Shown piece by piece: positions 17,583-26,532 of a stretch of 64,000 bases of DNA. Numbering within the stretch: position 1 is the stretch's first letter; each line of letters starts with the position of its first letter. The stretch covers positions 1,674,001 to 1,738,000 of the forward strand of contig NZ_JAHSTY010000002.1 of the NCBI RefSeq assembly GCF_019145355.1, in the 5' to 3' direction. This stretch comes from Pseudomonas azadiae. Its GTDB lineage: Bacteria; Pseudomonadota; Gammaproteobacteria; Pseudomonadales; Pseudomonadaceae. A program made the translations under genes and the position numbers. The notes below the pieces were generated by a model. It was not told the origin of the DNA, made no database searches, and saw nothing but the letters and a program-made list of their open reading frames with translations.

Positions 17583-19148
17583 TTACGCCGGCGCGGAGGT
17601 GCGAATCAAGTGATCGAAAGCGCTCAGGGAAGCCTTGGCGCCCTCGCCTACTGCAATCACGATCTGCTTGTACGGCACTGTCGTAACGTCACCTGCCGCG
17701 AACACGCCTGGCAGTGACGTTTCGCCACGGGCATCGACGATGATTTCGCCGCGCGGTGTCAGCTCCACGGTGCCTTTGAGCCAATCGGTGTTAGGCAGCA
17801 GGCCGATCTGCACAAAGATCCCTTCCAGGTCGATGGTCTTGAACTCGCCGCTGTCGCGATCCTTGTACGCAAGGCCGGTAACTTTCTGGCCGTCGCCCTT
17901 CACTTCGCTGGTCAGCGCACTGGTGATCACGTCAACGTTCTGCAGGCTGTAGAGCTTGCGCTGCAACACAGCGTCGGCGCGCAACTTACTATCGAACTCA
18001 AGCAAGGTCACGTGGCTGACGATGCCGGCCAGGTCGATGGCCGCTTCAACGCCGGAGTTGCCACCGCCGATCACCGCCACACGCTTACCCTTGAACAACG
18101 GACCGTCGCAGTGCGGGCAGAAGCACACGCCCTTGGCCTTGTATTGCTGCTCGCCCGGTACACCCATTTCGCGCCAGCGGGCGCCAGTGGCGAGGATCAC
18201 CGTCTTGGACTTGAGGCTCGCGCCGCTTTCGAAACGGATTTCGTGCAAGTCACCGGCGTTTTTCGCCGGGATCAGGCTGCTGGCACGTTGCAGGTTCATG
18301 ATGTCCACGTCGTATTGACGCACGTGGGCTTCCAGGGCGCTGGCCAGTTTCGGGCCTTCGGTTTCCTGTACCGAGATGAAGTTCTCGATGGACATGGTGT
18401 CCAGCACCTGGCCACCAAAGCGCTCAGCGGCAACACCGGTGCGAATGCCTTTGCGTGCGGCGTAGATCGCTGCTGAAGATCCGGCCGGGCCACCGCCGAC
18501 AACGAGCACGTCAAAGGCGTCCTTGGCGCTGATTTTCTCGGCGGCTTTTTCGATACCGCTGGTATCGAGCTTGGCGAGGATTTCTTCCAGGCCCATACGG
18601 CCCTGGCCGAAGTTCACGCCGTTCAAGTAGACGCTTGGCACCGCCATGATCTGGCGCTCATCAACTTCCGCCTGGAACAGCGCGCCGTCGATGGCGACGT
18701 GGCGGATGTTCGGGTTGAGCACGGCCATCAGGTTCAGCGCCTGGACCACGTCCGGGCAGTTCTGGCAGGACAGCGAGAAGTACGTCTCGAAGCTGAACTC
18801 GCCTTTGAGGGCGCGGATCTGTTCAATCACTTCGACACTGGCCTTCGACGGGTGGCCACCGACTTGCAGCAGGGCCAGCACCAAGGAAGTGAATTCATGG
18901 CCCATGGGGATGCCGGCGAAACGCAGGCTGATATCGGCACCCGGGCGGTTGATGGAGAACGACGGCTTGCGCGCATCATCACCATCGGTGTTCAGGGTAA
19001 TCAGCGTGGTGAGGCTGACCACATCCTGCAACAGAGCGAGCATTTCCTGGGATTTCGCACCGTCGTCGAGGGAGGCGACGATCTCGATCGGCTGGGTGAC
19101 CCGTTCCAGGTATGACTTCAACTGAGCTTTAAGATTGGCGTCCAACAT
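17583..19148 (-). CDS. ahpF: Alkyl hydroperoxide reductase subunit F
   Basis: This 521-aa flavoprotein takes electrons from NADH and reduces AhpC. The N-terminal double thioredoxin fold carries [12 protein letters not shown] with its CxxC pair (about residues 129-132). A FAD-binding motif [17 protein letters not shown] follows near residue 215. The second redox pair is CFCPHCDGP, and the NAD-binding motif is [18 protein letters not shown]. The C-terminus has [17 protein letters not shown]. The length is standard. It lies 120 bp downstream of ahpC, with a strong terminator in the gap and only 26 nt between the T run and its start codon, so it should depend on read-through. Confidence 0.97.
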   Translation of the reverse strand: MLDANLKAQLKSYLERVTQPIEIVASLDDGAKSQEMLALLQDVVSLTTLITLNTDGDDARKPSFSINRPGADISLRFAGIPMGHEFTSLVLALLQVGGHPSKASVEVIEQIRALKGEFSFETYFSLSCQNCPDVVQALNLMAVLNPNIRHVAIDGALFQAEVDERQIMAVPSVYLNGVNFGQGRMGLEEILAKLDTSGIEKAAEKISAKDAFDVLVVGGGPAGSSAAIYAARKGIRTGVAAERFGGQVLDTMSIENFISVQETEGPKLASALEAHVRQYDVDIMNLQRASSLIPAKNAGDLHEIRFESGASLKSKTVILATGARWREMGVPGEQQYKAKGVCFCPHCDGPLFKGKRVAVIGGGNSGVEAAIDLAGIVSHVTLLEFDSKLRADAVLQRKLYSLQNVDVITSALTSEVKGDGQKVTGLAYKDRDSGEFKTIDLEGIFVQIGLLPNTDWLKGTVELTPRGEIIVDARGETSLPGVFAAGDVTTVPYKQIVIAVGEGAKASLSAFDHLIRTSAPA

Positions 19149-19174
19149 ACGGGCGATTTCCTTTAATTCTGGGT

Positions 19175-19210
19175 AAAAAAAACGCCCGAGCGAATCTCGC
19201 CCGGGCGTTT
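19175..19210 (-). terminator. Strong intrinsic terminator between ahpC and ahpF
   Basis: On the minus strand a 10-pair stem (CGCCCGGGCG / CGCTCGGGCG, with one G-U pair) is followed by eight T. The ahpF start codon is 26 nt further on, with AAAGGAAAT as its ribosome-binding site and no room for a promoter. Confidence 0.9.
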
Positions 19211-19268
19211 TAGGGCGGTGCAGCTTACTTAAGGTGCGGCAAAATCCGCCCTGAGGTGTTTCACAGAC

Positions 19269-19832
19269 TTAGATCTTGCCGACCAGGTCCAGGGACGGAG
19301 CCAGAGTGGCTTCGCCTTCTTTCCACTTGGCTGGGCATACTTCGCCTGGGTGGGCAGCCACATACTGAGCGGCCTTGATCTTGCGCAGCAGCTCGGAAGC
19401 GTCACGGCCGACACCGCCGTCGTTCAGTTCAACGATCTTGATCTGACCTTCCGGGTTGATCACGAAAGTACCGCGGTCCGCCAGGCCAGCTTCTTCGATC
19501 AGTACGTCGAAGTTGCGGGAGATGGTCAGGGTCGGGTCGCCGATCATGGTGTACTGGATCTTGCCGATGGCTGGCGAAGTGTTGTGCCAGGCAGCGTGGG
19601 CAAAGTGGGTGTCGGTGGAAACGCTGTAGATTTCAACGCCCAGCTTTTGGAACTCGGCATAGTTGTCAGCCAGGTCTTCCAGCTCGGTTGGGCAAACGAA
19701 GGTGAAGTCGGCTGGGTAGAAGAACACTACCGACCACTTGCCTTTCAGGTCAGCGTCGGTCACATCTACGAAGCTGCCGTTTTTGAATGCGGTGGCTTTG
19801 AACGGTTTTACTTGGCTGTTGATGATAGGCAT
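19269..19832 (-). CDS. ahpC: Alkyl hydroperoxide reductase subunit C (2-Cys peroxiredoxin)
   Basis: This 187-aa peroxiredoxin reduces hydrogen peroxide, organic peroxides and peroxynitrite. The peroxidatic Cys47 is in [13 protein letters not shown] and the resolving Cys166 is in [10 protein letters not shown]. The sequence closely follows the enteric AhpC type (187 aa in E. coli and Salmonella). The promoter lies within the 144 bp upstream, where the recombinase gene ends pointing towards it. OxyR control is expected from the family, but I did not identify a convincing OxyR site. Confidence 0.98.
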   Translation of the reverse strand: MPIINSQVKPFKATAFKNGSFVDVTDADLKGKWSVVFFYPADFTFVCPTELEDLADNYAEFQKLGVEIYSVSTDTHFAHAAWHNTSPAIGKIQYTMIGDPTLTISRNFDVLIEEAGLADRGTFVINPEGQIKIVELNDGGVGRDASELLRKIKAAQYVAAHPGEVCPAKWKEGEATLAPSLDLVGKI

Positions 19833-19976
19833 CGTTGATTCTCCGTCAGGGTTGTAGAAGGGCTTGGTAAGTTGATGAGATGAATCCTACCCACTCTCTC
19901 GGTCGATGGCTCATTGGCAAACCTGATGCTGACGATTGGTTTTCCCTATCAGGTGACTGTATTAATAGAAGAAACC

Positions 19977-20909
19977 CTAAAGAAGCGGTTGAGTCGCCAA
20001 CGTCATCCCAAGGAAGGGCGTTGCTTCAACATAGCGCATGGCGGATTTCATGTCGCTCCACCCGACGTAACTCATCAGTGACTTCAAATCCCAACCGCTG
20101 CGGTGGGCCCACGTCGCAAAACCCCGGCGCAGCGAGTGGCTGGTGTATTGCTCGGCAGGGATGCCGGCGCGCTCCAGCGCCTGGCGCAGCAGCGGGATCA
20201 CGCTGTTGGGGTGCAACCCCTCCTCTCCCAGGTTGCCCCAGCGATCAATGCCACGAAACACCGGGCCACGCACCAGCGCGGAGGCGCTGAGCCACTCGCT
20301 GTAGGCGTGCACCGGGCACAAGCGCAGCAGCGCCGGGGTGTGATAGGTCTTGCCGAGGTTGTCGCGATCGCTTTTGCTGCGCGGCAGGTACAGGCTGATG
20401 CCGGCACCTGGCGCGGCTTGGACATGCTCGATGGCGAGGCGACACAACTCATCGCTGCGAAAGCCGCGCCAGAAGCCCAGCAGGATCAGTGCAGTGTCGC
20501 GCTTGGCGCGCAGCAATCGCGGCGAGTCTTGTGCCGCAGCCGCCTCTTTCGCTTCGACCTCAAGCGCCGCAACCACCTGCTCCAGATGCTTGAGCTGCAA
20601 CGGCTCGGCCTGTTTCTGTCGCGCCGGGTGCACGGCACGAATGCCCTTGAGCACTTTGCGCACCACGGGCGCTTTGGTCGGGTCGGGAAAGCCCTGGCTG
20701 GTGTGCCACTGCGCCAATGCCGACAACCGCAGCTTCAACGTATTGACCGCCAAGACCCCCGCATGCGCGACCAGATAGCGCGCCACGCTGTCGCTGGTCG
20801 CAGGCAGAAACCCGCCCCAACTCACTTCGAAGTGCTCGATGGCCGCGCGGTAACTGCGTCGCGTGTTGTCGCGGGTGGCGGCGTTGAGATAACGGTCCAG
20901 ATCGCTCAT
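19977..20909 (-). CDS. Tyrosine recombinase, TnpS-like
   Basis: This 310-aa site-specific recombinase has a SAM-like core-binding domain at the N-terminus (RDNTRRSYRAAIEHFEVSWG) and a complete catalytic domain: Arg in FWRGFRSDEL, the HxxR of TSHSLRRGFATWAH, the Trp of YVGWSDM and the nucleophile Tyr in SAMRYVEAT. Length and divergent pairing with a KfrA-like coiled-coil gene match TnpS of Tn4651/Tn4652-type Tn3-family transposons, which resolves cointegrates together with TnpT. No transposase is nearby. Start choice is uncertain: ATG 20909 opens the domain, but a 17-residue longer form from 20960 is also open. Confidence 0.82.
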   Translation of the reverse strand: MSDLDRYLNAATRDNTRRSYRAAIEHFEVSWGGFLPATSDSVARYLVAHAGVLAVNTLKLRLSALAQWHTSQGFPDPTKAPVVRKVLKGIRAVHPARQKQAEPLQLKHLEQVVAALEVEAKEAAAAQDSPRLLRAKRDTALILLGFWRGFRSDELCRLAIEHVQAAPGAGISLYLPRSKSDRDNLGKTYHTPALLRLCPVHAYSEWLSASALVRGPVFRGIDRWGNLGEEGLHPNSVIPLLRQALERAGIPAEQYTSHSLRRGFATWAHRSGWDLKSLMSYVGWSDMKSAMRYVEATPFLGMTLATQPLL

Positions 20910-20966
20910 GGGGGGCCTATTCGTACTGCTCGCGGGCGCATTGGCGGATTCAAAGCGCATGACACG

Positions 20967-21053
20967 GGATAATACGCCAATATCCCATCTGTTAAATCAT
21001 GAATTTCAACGCGTTTTAATCCCTGATATAGTATGTATGTACATAATACATAC
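20967..21053. promoter_or_regulatory. Palindrome-rich intergenic region of the recombinase/KfrA-like pair
   Basis: Two inverted repeats lie between the divergent genes. GGGATA and TATCCC, 9 bp apart, occupy about 20976-20996. GTATGTAT and ATACATAC, 7 bp apart, occupy 21031-21053. The second has the geometry of a tyrosine-recombinase core site or of an autoregulator operator. In Tn4651 the resolution site lies in the same position between tnpS and tnpT. The region is AT-rich. Confidence 0.6.
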
Positions 21054-21079
21054 CACAGTACCAAATCGACGGAGATCCC

Positions 21080-22087
21080 ATGGCTCGCGGCGGCATAAAC
21101 AAAGCAGTTGTTCAAACGGCACGCTTGGCGATCCTCGCCCGCGGCGAAAACCCCAGCATCGACGCGGTACGCATCGAAATGGGCAACACCGGTTCTAAAA
21201 CCACCATTCATCGCTACCTGAAGGAACTGGATGAGAGCGAGACGCGCCTCACCATCACCGAAGCGCCAATCGATGACGAGCTCGGCGAACTGGTTGCGCG
21301 CCTGGCCCAGCGCTTGAAAGAGAAAGCCCAGGAGCCTATCGACCTGGCCCTGGCGCAATTCGAACAGCACAAAGCCGCCCTGCTCGCCCAACTGGAAGCC
21401 CTTGAAGAGGCCCACGGCCAACTCAAGCAGCAATTCGATATCCAGGCCGCCGCCCTCGCGGAACAAAGCGCTGCACTGCAAACCGCCAGCACCAGCCTGC
21501 AGACCGAACAAACCCGTAATGCCGGGCTGAGCCAGGCGTGCAGCGATTACGAGCTACGCATCAGCGACAAGGACGAACAGATCCGCTCGTTGGAAGAAAA
21601 ACATCTGCACGCCCGCGATGCGCTGGAGCACTACCGCAACGCGATCAAGGAGCAGCGCGAACAGGAACAACGCCGTCATGAAGGCCAGTTGCAACAGGTA
21701 CAGGCGGAGTTGCGCCAGGCTCAGCAGAGCGCCATGGTGCGCCAGGACGAGATCACCCAACTGCATCGCGACAATGAGCGGCTATTGATCGAACATCGGG
21801 TGACTGCTAAGGAATTGGCGGCGCTGCAAGAGCAATCGCGCAAAGACCAGACCCATCAGCTCAAGCTGAGCGAACAGGTCAGCCTGATTGACAGCGAACG
21901 CACCCTGCTTCAGGAGCGTCTGCGGGTTGCCTTGCTGGAAAGCCAGTCGCGCCAACAGGCGCTGACCGAGCACCAGCACGCCAACAAGCGCCTGGAACTG
22001 GACCTGGTCAAGGCCCAGGCCAGTATCGAGGCATTGCGCCTGGCGGCCGCCGTTGCAGCGACGCCAGAGGTAACGCCCGACGCTTGA
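21080..22087 (+). CDS. KfrA-type DNA-binding coiled-coil protein, TnpT-like
   Basis: This 335-aa protein begins with a KfrA_N-type DNA-binding domain: ARGGINKAVVQTARLAILAR, then NPSIDAVRIEMGNTGSKTTI and HRYLKELDE (residues about 1-55). From about residue 85 to 320 it is an almost continuous Gln/Glu/Arg/Leu-rich coiled coil. Plasmid KfrA is an autoregulator that binds inverted repeats ahead of its own gene; TnpT of Tn4651-type elements (recalled at about 332 aa) binds the resolution site and assists TnpS. The divergent tyrosine recombinase favours the second reading. ATG 21080 follows CGACGGAGATCCC, a good ribosome-binding site. Confidence 0.82.
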   Translation: MARGGINKAVVQTARLAILARGENPSIDAVRIEMGNTGSKTTIHRYLKELDESETRLTITEAPIDDELGELVARLAQRLKEKAQEPIDLALAQFEQHKAALLAQLEALEEAHGQLKQQFDIQAAALAEQSAALQTASTSLQTEQTRNAGLSQACSDYELRISDKDEQIRSLEEKHLHARDALEHYRNAIKEQREQEQRRHEGQLQQVQAELRQAQQSAMVRQDEITQLHRDNERLLIEHRVTAKELAALQEQSRKDQTHQLKLSEQVSLIDSERTLLQERLRVALLESQSRQQALTEHQHANKRLELDLVKAQASIEALRLAAAVAATPEVTPDA

Positions 22088-23446
22088 TCAGCCCGCCACA
22101 GGCGTACGCATGGTGACAAACTCTTCGGCCGCCGTGGGGTGCACGCCAATGGTGTCGTCGAAATGCTGCTTGGTCGCGCCCGCCTTCAGCGCGATCGCCA
22201 GGCCCTGGATGATTTCGCCGGCATCCGGGCCGACCATATGGCAACCCAGCACCTTGTCGGAGTCGGCGTCGACGATCAGTTTCATCAGGGTCTTTTCCTG
22301 GCAGTCGGTCAGGGTCAGCTTCATCGGCCGGAAACGGCTTTCGAAGACCTGCACCTTATGGCCCTTCGCTTTCGCGTCTTCTTCGGTGAGGCCAACCGTG
22401 CCGATGTTCGGCAGGCTGAACACCGCCGTCGGGATCATTGCGTAATCCACCGGGCGATAGTGCTCAGGCTTGAACAGGCGTCGCGCCACCGCCATGCCTT
22501 CAGCCAGGGCAACCGGCGTCAACTGCACGCGACCAATCACGTCACCAATGGCCAGGATCGACGGTTCGGCGGTCTGGTAAAGGTCGTCCACTTCAACGAA
22601 ACCACGCTTGTCGAGCGTGACCCCGGTGTGTTCCAACCCGAGATTATCCAGCATCGGACGCCGGCCGGTGGCGTAGAACACGCAATCGGCCTCCAGTACG
22701 CGACCGTCTTTCAGCGTGGCCTTGAGGCTGCCATCGGCTTGCTTATCGATACGCTCGATATCGGCGTTGAATTGCAGGTCGAGGCCGCGCTTGGTCAGCT
22801 CTTCCTTGAGGTGAGTGCGCACCGAGCCGTCGAAACCACGCAGGAACAGGTCGCCGCGGTACAACAGCGTCGTCTGGGCGCCCAGACCGTGGAAGATACC
22901 GGCAAACTCAACGGCAATGTAACCGCCGCCGACGACCAGTACGCGCTTGGGTAATTGCTTGAGAAAAAACGCTTCATTGGAGCCAATGGCGTGTTCATGC
23001 CCTGGAATCTCCGGAATCTGCGGCCAGCCGCCCGTAGCAATCAGGATGTGCTGGGCGGTGAAACGCTCGCCGTTGATCTCGACCTGATGCGGACCAACCA
23101 GGCGCGCATGCCCCTCATGCAGAGTCACGCCACTGTTGACCAGCAGGTTGCGATAAATGCCATTGAGACGGTTGATCTCACGGTCCTTGTTCGCGATCAG
23201 AGTCGCCCAATCGAAATTCGCTTCGCCAAGCGACCAGCCAAACCCGCTGGCCTGCTCAAACTCTTCGGAGAAATGCGCGCCGTATACCAGCAGCTTTTTC
23301 GGCACGCAGCCGACGTTGACACAGGTGCCACCCAGGTAGCGGCTTTCCGCCACGGCCACCCTGGCACCAAAACCCGCAGCAAAACGTGCCGCACGCACAC
23401 CGCCGGAACCGGCGCCAATTACATACAGGTCAAAATCGTAGGCCAT
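22088..23446 (-). CDS. gor: Glutathione-disulfide reductase
   Basis: This 452-aa FAD enzyme reduces oxidised glutathione with NADPH. The FAD motif is [20 protein letters not shown] and the redox-active disulphide is Cys42/Cys47 in [33 protein letters not shown] is the NADPH-binding motif. The C-terminal catalytic pair is His436/Glu441 in [10 protein letters not shown]. Length and motifs are typical. The start ATG 23446 follows CGAGGAGAGTGAA. The stop directly abuts the stop of the convergent TnpT-like gene. Confidence 0.95.
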   Translation of the reverse strand: MAYDFDLYVIGAGSGGVRAARFAAGFGARVAVAESRYLGGTCVNVGCVPKKLLVYGAHFSEEFEQASGFGWSLGEANFDWATLIANKDREINRLNGIYRNLLVNSGVTLHEGHARLVGPHQVEINGERFTAQHILIATGGWPQIPEIPGHEHAIGSNEAFFLKQLPKRVLVVGGGYIAVEFAGIFHGLGAQTTLLYRGDLFLRGFDGSVRTHLKEELTKRGLDLQFNADIERIDKQADGSLKATLKDGRVLEADCVFYATGRRPMLDNLGLEHTGVTLDKRGFVEVDDLYQTAEPSILAIGDVIGRVQLTPVALAEGMAVARRLFKPEHYRPVDYAMIPTAVFSLPNIGTVGLTEEDAKAKGHKVQVFESRFRPMKLTLTDCQEKTLMKLIVDADSDKVLGCHMVGPDAGEIIQGLAIALKAGATKQHFDDTIGVHPTAAEEFVTMRTPVAG

Positions 23447-23496
23447 TTCACTCTCCTCGGCAGGACATCAGCATACCGCCTTACATGGGGCTGAAA

Positions 23497-23524
23497 AACG
23501 AAAAAGCCACCCGAAGGTGGCTTT
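23497..23524 (-). terminator. Terminator of galU
   Basis: A 9-bp stem (AAAGCCACC / GGTGGCTTT) with a CGAA/TTCG loop is followed on the minus strand by a T-rich tail (TTTTTCGTTTTTC). It lies 28 bp after the galU stop and before gor. Confidence 0.88.
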
Positions 23525-23551
23525 CTCTTGGAACAGGCTGGCTGACGTGGA

Positions 23552-24391
23552 TCAGTAAGCCTTGCCAGTCTTGTAGAAGTGCTCGAAGCAGAAGTTGGTC
23601 GCTTCGATGTAGCCTTCAGCACCACCGCAGTCAAAACGCTGGCCTTTGAACTTGTAGGCGATGACGCAACCGTCTTTGGCTTGCTTCATCAGGGCGTCGG
23701 TGATTTGAATCTCGCCGCCTTTGCCCGGCTCGGTTTCTTCGATCAACTTGAAGATGTCCGGCGTCAGGATGTAGCGACCGATGATGGCCAGGTTCGATGG
23801 CGCGTCTTCAGGGGCTGGCTTCTCGACCATGTCACGGACGCGGATCAGGCCGTCACCAATGTCGTCACCGGCAATCACGCCGTACTTGTTGGTTTGCGAT
23901 GGGTCCACTTCCATGACCGCAACGATGGTGCAGCGGTATTTCTGGTACAGCTTGACCATCTGGGTCAGCACGCCGTCACCGTCGAGGTTGACACACAAGT
24001 CATCCGCCAGCACCACGGCGAACGGCTCGTCGCCGATCAGTGGGCGACCGGTCAGGATGGCGTGGCCGAGGCCTTTCATCTGCGTCTGGCGAGTGTAGGA
24101 AAACGAGCACTCGTCCAGCAGTTTGCGGATGCCGACCAGGTATTTCTCCTTGTCGGTGCCCTTGATCTGGTTTTCCAGCTCGTAGCTGATGTCGAAGTGG
24201 TCTTCCAGCGCGCGCTTACCGCGGCCGGTCACGATGGAGATTTCGTTCAGACCGGCATCCAATGCCTCTTCGACCCCGTACTGAATCAGTGGCTTGTTCA
24301 CCACCGGCAGCATCTCTTTGGGCATGGCTTTGGTCGCTGGCAAGAAGCGAGTGCCGTAACCGGCTGCTGGGAACAAGCATTTCTTGATCAT
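23552..24391 (-). CDS. galU: UTP-glucose-1-phosphate uridylyltransferase
   Basis: This 279-aa enzyme makes UDP-glucose for LPS core, exopolysaccharide and trehalose or glucan synthesis. The nucleotidyltransferase signature KKCLFPAAGYGTRFLPATKA opens the protein; LPVVNKPLIQYGVEEALDAG follows, and FAVVLADDLCVN holds the metal-binding Asp. The C-terminal YKFKGQRFDCGGAEGYIEAT is a family marker. Length is normal for Pseudomonas GalU. It reads towards gor, from which it is separated by its own terminator. Confidence 0.97.
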   Translation of the reverse strand: MIKKCLFPAAGYGTRFLPATKAMPKEMLPVVNKPLIQYGVEEALDAGLNEISIVTGRGKRALEDHFDISYELENQIKGTDKEKYLVGIRKLLDECSFSYTRQTQMKGLGHAILTGRPLIGDEPFAVVLADDLCVNLDGDGVLTQMVKLYQKYRCTIVAVMEVDPSQTNKYGVIAGDDIGDGLIRVRDMVEKPAPEDAPSNLAIIGRYILTPDIFKLIEETEPGKGGEIQITDALMKQAKDGCVIAYKFKGQRFDCGGAEGYIEATNFCFEHFYKTGKAY

Positions 24392-24696
24392 ATGGGTCCT
24401 TACATAGGGCTGTGTGTACGGAATTCGGCGCAGTCTAATCAGGCCGCAGTCACCTTACAATGGCTCCTGCTGGCGTTGCGATGTCATCATAGAGAAAAAA
24501 TGTCGGCGTAAGTTCCGCTAATCTTGCGAAGCGGGTTCCCACCGGCAGGGCAAAATTGCCTGCACCTCGGTGTTTCAAGGGCTGCGACCCTTTTAGCACG
24601 CTTTCGTCCCCGGCACACTGACCGAGAATAACGCGCGCGGTCCTGTGACATTTGGCGCTATCATTACGCCCTTGAACCAGACCACGAGATTGATAG
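24392..24696. other. Divergent intergenic region galU / 61-aa gene
   Basis: This 305-bp stretch must hold the promoters for galU (leftwards) and the small gene (rightwards). I see no open reading frame, terminator or clear palindrome in it. Confidence 0.5.
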
Positions 24697-24882
24697 ATGT
24701 CAGAACCAAAAGGCGTAAACGGCTACCTGATCACGCAGCGCGAGGACGGCTGGCACCTGATCAACTTCCACGGCGACAGCGTCGCCGGAGCCTTTGCCAC
24801 CGAAAGCCAGGCGATTGCGGTAGCCGAAGTATTTGTGGATGAAGCAGGCCATGCGTCGAGCAAACGGCCCAAGGGCAAGTAA
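24697..24882 (+). CDS. Small conserved hypothetical protein (61 aa)
   Basis: A 61-residue soluble protein starting MSEPKGVNGYLITQREDGWH, followed by LINFHGDSVAGAFATESQAI, and ending in a basic tail SSKRPKGK. The pattern of a short beta-hairpin followed by a helix (TESQAIAVAEVFVDEA) resembles small DUF2188-like folds, but I cannot assign a family with confidence. It has its own terminator 22 bp after the stop, and good GC-rich codon use supports it as a real gene. Function unknown. Confidence 0.75.
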   Translation: MSEPKGVNGYLITQREDGWHLINFHGDSVAGAFATESQAIAVAEVFVDEAGHASSKRPKGK

Positions 24883-24904
24883 GTTCCGCAAGCGTGTACA
24901 TGAA

Positions 24905-24926
24905 GCCCCGTTTACGGGGCTTTTTT
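24905..24926 (+). terminator. Terminator of the 61-aa gene
   Basis: A 6-bp stem (GCCCCG / CGGGGC) with a TTTA loop is followed by six T. Confidence 0.9.
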
Positions 24927-25379
24927 GTGGGCGCTTATTAGAGGCAGGCTAATTGAGACGGCAGTTGCGCGGTTACACAAAGCCCCTTGATCAATATTGT
25001 ATTCCCGAAAATGTAATCCTATTCTGACGGAAGTAATAACAGCTTGTGCTTCCACGCCCGAATGTAGTCAATTTCCGACAGTCAATTATTGATTTTTGGC
25101 AAAATGCCATATTCCTCTTACACATCTCGAAATAACACGGCTACGCAACTAAGCGAATCGGGCGACTTACTTTTTTTGAGGCAAGCCTGACAATTGCCGG
25201 CGTTCGAACGCAGTCCCGAGTGGCAATACAACTAGTTGGAAAATTAGCATTTCCCAACCTGCACTCTGGTCAGCGGCGAGCTGAGTTCCCTGCACGTTTT
25301 TAACTTTAAGAACGACGGTTCGGTCCACGCCTGCCTGCAGGGATCCTTTACGACGTTATTAACAGATGGGTCTTTGCTG
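24927..25379. promoter_or_regulatory. Long AT-rich leader upstream of the pilus operon
   Basis: About 450 bp without a credible gene precede the pilin. The DNA is clearly less GC-rich than the flanks. It contains the palindrome CGTTCGAACG at 25201-25210 and an imperfect hairpin (GTTGGAAAA / TTTCCCAAC) at 25235-25258. No T run follows the hairpin, so it is not an obvious terminator. I see no long inverted repeats that would suggest an invertible switch. Confidence 0.5.
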
Positions 25380-25901
25380 ATGAAAATTGAAATGAAAACT
25401 GCACTGTTGTCGATCGGGCTGCTGATGGGCTCGATGTCCGCTGCCCAGGCGGCGGATGGAACAGTCACATTCTTGGGTTCGGTGCACTCGGGTGCCTGTT
25501 CGATCAAGCCTGACTCCGTGGATCAGACCGTTCATCTGGGGGCAATTGCAAAGCATCAATTGCAAACGGGCGGCAAATCCGAAGCCCGCCGTGTATTGAT
25601 TGAACTGGAAGGCTGCGATCTCACTGGCCTTACCGACAATACCGTGACCACCACCTTTACCGCGGCGCCATCAAGTGCTGTTCCAGGTGCGATCGGCACC
25701 GTCGGTGGCGCGGGCGGCATCGGCATCATGATGACCCACGGCAGCAAGCCCATCGAGCTGGGCGTCGCCACGACGCCGCAAGCCATTGTCGCCGGGGATA
25801 ACACGCTCGAGTTCGGCGCCTACGTACAAGGTGCCGCGACGGCCCCCATTGTTCCCGGCGATTTCAGCGCAGTCACCAACTTCACCTTGGCTTATCAGTA
25901 A
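25380..25901 (+). CDS. Type 1 fimbrial major-type pilin subunit
   Basis: This 173-aa protein has a signal peptide (TALLSIGLLMGSMSAAQAA) and the FimA-like pilin pattern: GTVTFLGSVHSGACSI with the first cysteine, IELEGCDLTGL with the second (a disulphide pair), and a C-terminal beta-strand NFTLAYQ ending in an aromatic near the terminus for chaperone donor-strand capture. Being first in the operon and most alanine/glycine-rich, it is probably the shaft subunit. The start could be ATG 25380 or ATG 25392; neither has a strong ribosome-binding site. Confidence 0.85.
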   Translation: MKIEMKTALLSIGLLMGSMSAAQAADGTVTFLGSVHSGACSIKPDSVDQTVHLGAIAKHQLQTGGKSEARRVLIELEGCDLTGLTDNTVTTTFTAAPSSAVPGAIGTVGGAGGIGIMMTHGSKPIELGVATTPQAIVAGDNTLEFGAYVQGAATAPIVPGDFSAVTNFTLAYQ

Positions 25902-25952
25902 GTGATTCCCCCCGCCATTCACAGGGCGGGGGGAAGCTGACGGGAGATAAAG

Positions 25953-26513
25953 GTGAAAACACTCAAACACCTTGCCATCACCTCATGCTTGGCATTGCTC
26001 ATCAGCCCTGACGCGAACGCGCAGCCGCCAGCGCAGGGCGACGGCGTCGTCACGCTGGGCGGAGAAGTCATCGACTCGGCGTGCGGGTTGGAGTTGGCCA
26101 GCGCCGACCAGTCCATCGAAATGGCGCCTGAGCCTATAGGCCGGATTCTGCGCAATACGATGGGGGAACCCCATCCCTTCCAGTTGCGCCTGGTCAACTG
26201 TTCGCTGAGCCGTCCGGACCCGCAGCGCCCCGGTGCAAGCCTGCCGGACTGGCAGCATCTGCAGGTGACGTTTGACGGTCCCCGCGACCGGGAGGGCCGC
26301 TCGTTTGCCGCCTCGGGTTTCTCACAGGGGGTTGCCTTTCATATCTGGGACGCCGCCGGCCAGGAGAGCGTTCCAGGCGAACCCATGGCGCTGCTTCCGC
26401 TGACTGAAGGCGACATGACCCTGCACTACACGATTCGCCTGGTCGGTAACGGACTGCAACTTGTGCCGGGTGCCCACGGCGCCGCCGTGCGATTCAAGTT
26501 GGATTACTTTTGA
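25953..26513 (+). CDS. Fimbrial minor subunit
   Basis: This 186-aa exported protein has a leader (HLAITSCLALLISPDANAQ) and the pilin cysteine pair in GEVIDSACGLEL and LRLVNCSLSRP. The C-terminus (AVRFKLDYF) is the usual alternating strand ending in aromatic residues. It is closest in pattern to the 29916 subunit (CxxE-type start, long loop with RP/QRPG). The start is GTG 25953 with TGACGGGAGATAAAG upstream, a strong site. It sits between the pilin and usher genes. Confidence 0.82.
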   Translation: MKTLKHLAITSCLALLISPDANAQPPAQGDGVVTLGGEVIDSACGLELASADQSIEMAPEPIGRILRNTMGEPHPFQLRLVNCSLSRPDPQRPGASLPDWQHLQVTFDGPRDREGRSFAASGFSQGVAFHIWDAAGQESVPGEPMALLPLTEGDMTLHYTIRLVGNGLQLVPGAHGAAVRFKLDYF

Positions 26514-26532
26514 ACATTGATGGACTGCTTTC

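Noticed and set aside
19833..19976. CTAT...ATAG pair upstream of ahpC as an OxyR site
   Set aside because: The spacing (15 bp between CTAT and ATAG) does not fit the OxyR pattern of tetramers 7 bp apart.
24927..25379. Invertible promoter switch for the pilus operon
   Set aside because: No pair of long inverted repeats flanks the region and no FimB/E-type recombinase is adjacent; the TnpS-like gene is about 4 kb away and has its own partner.
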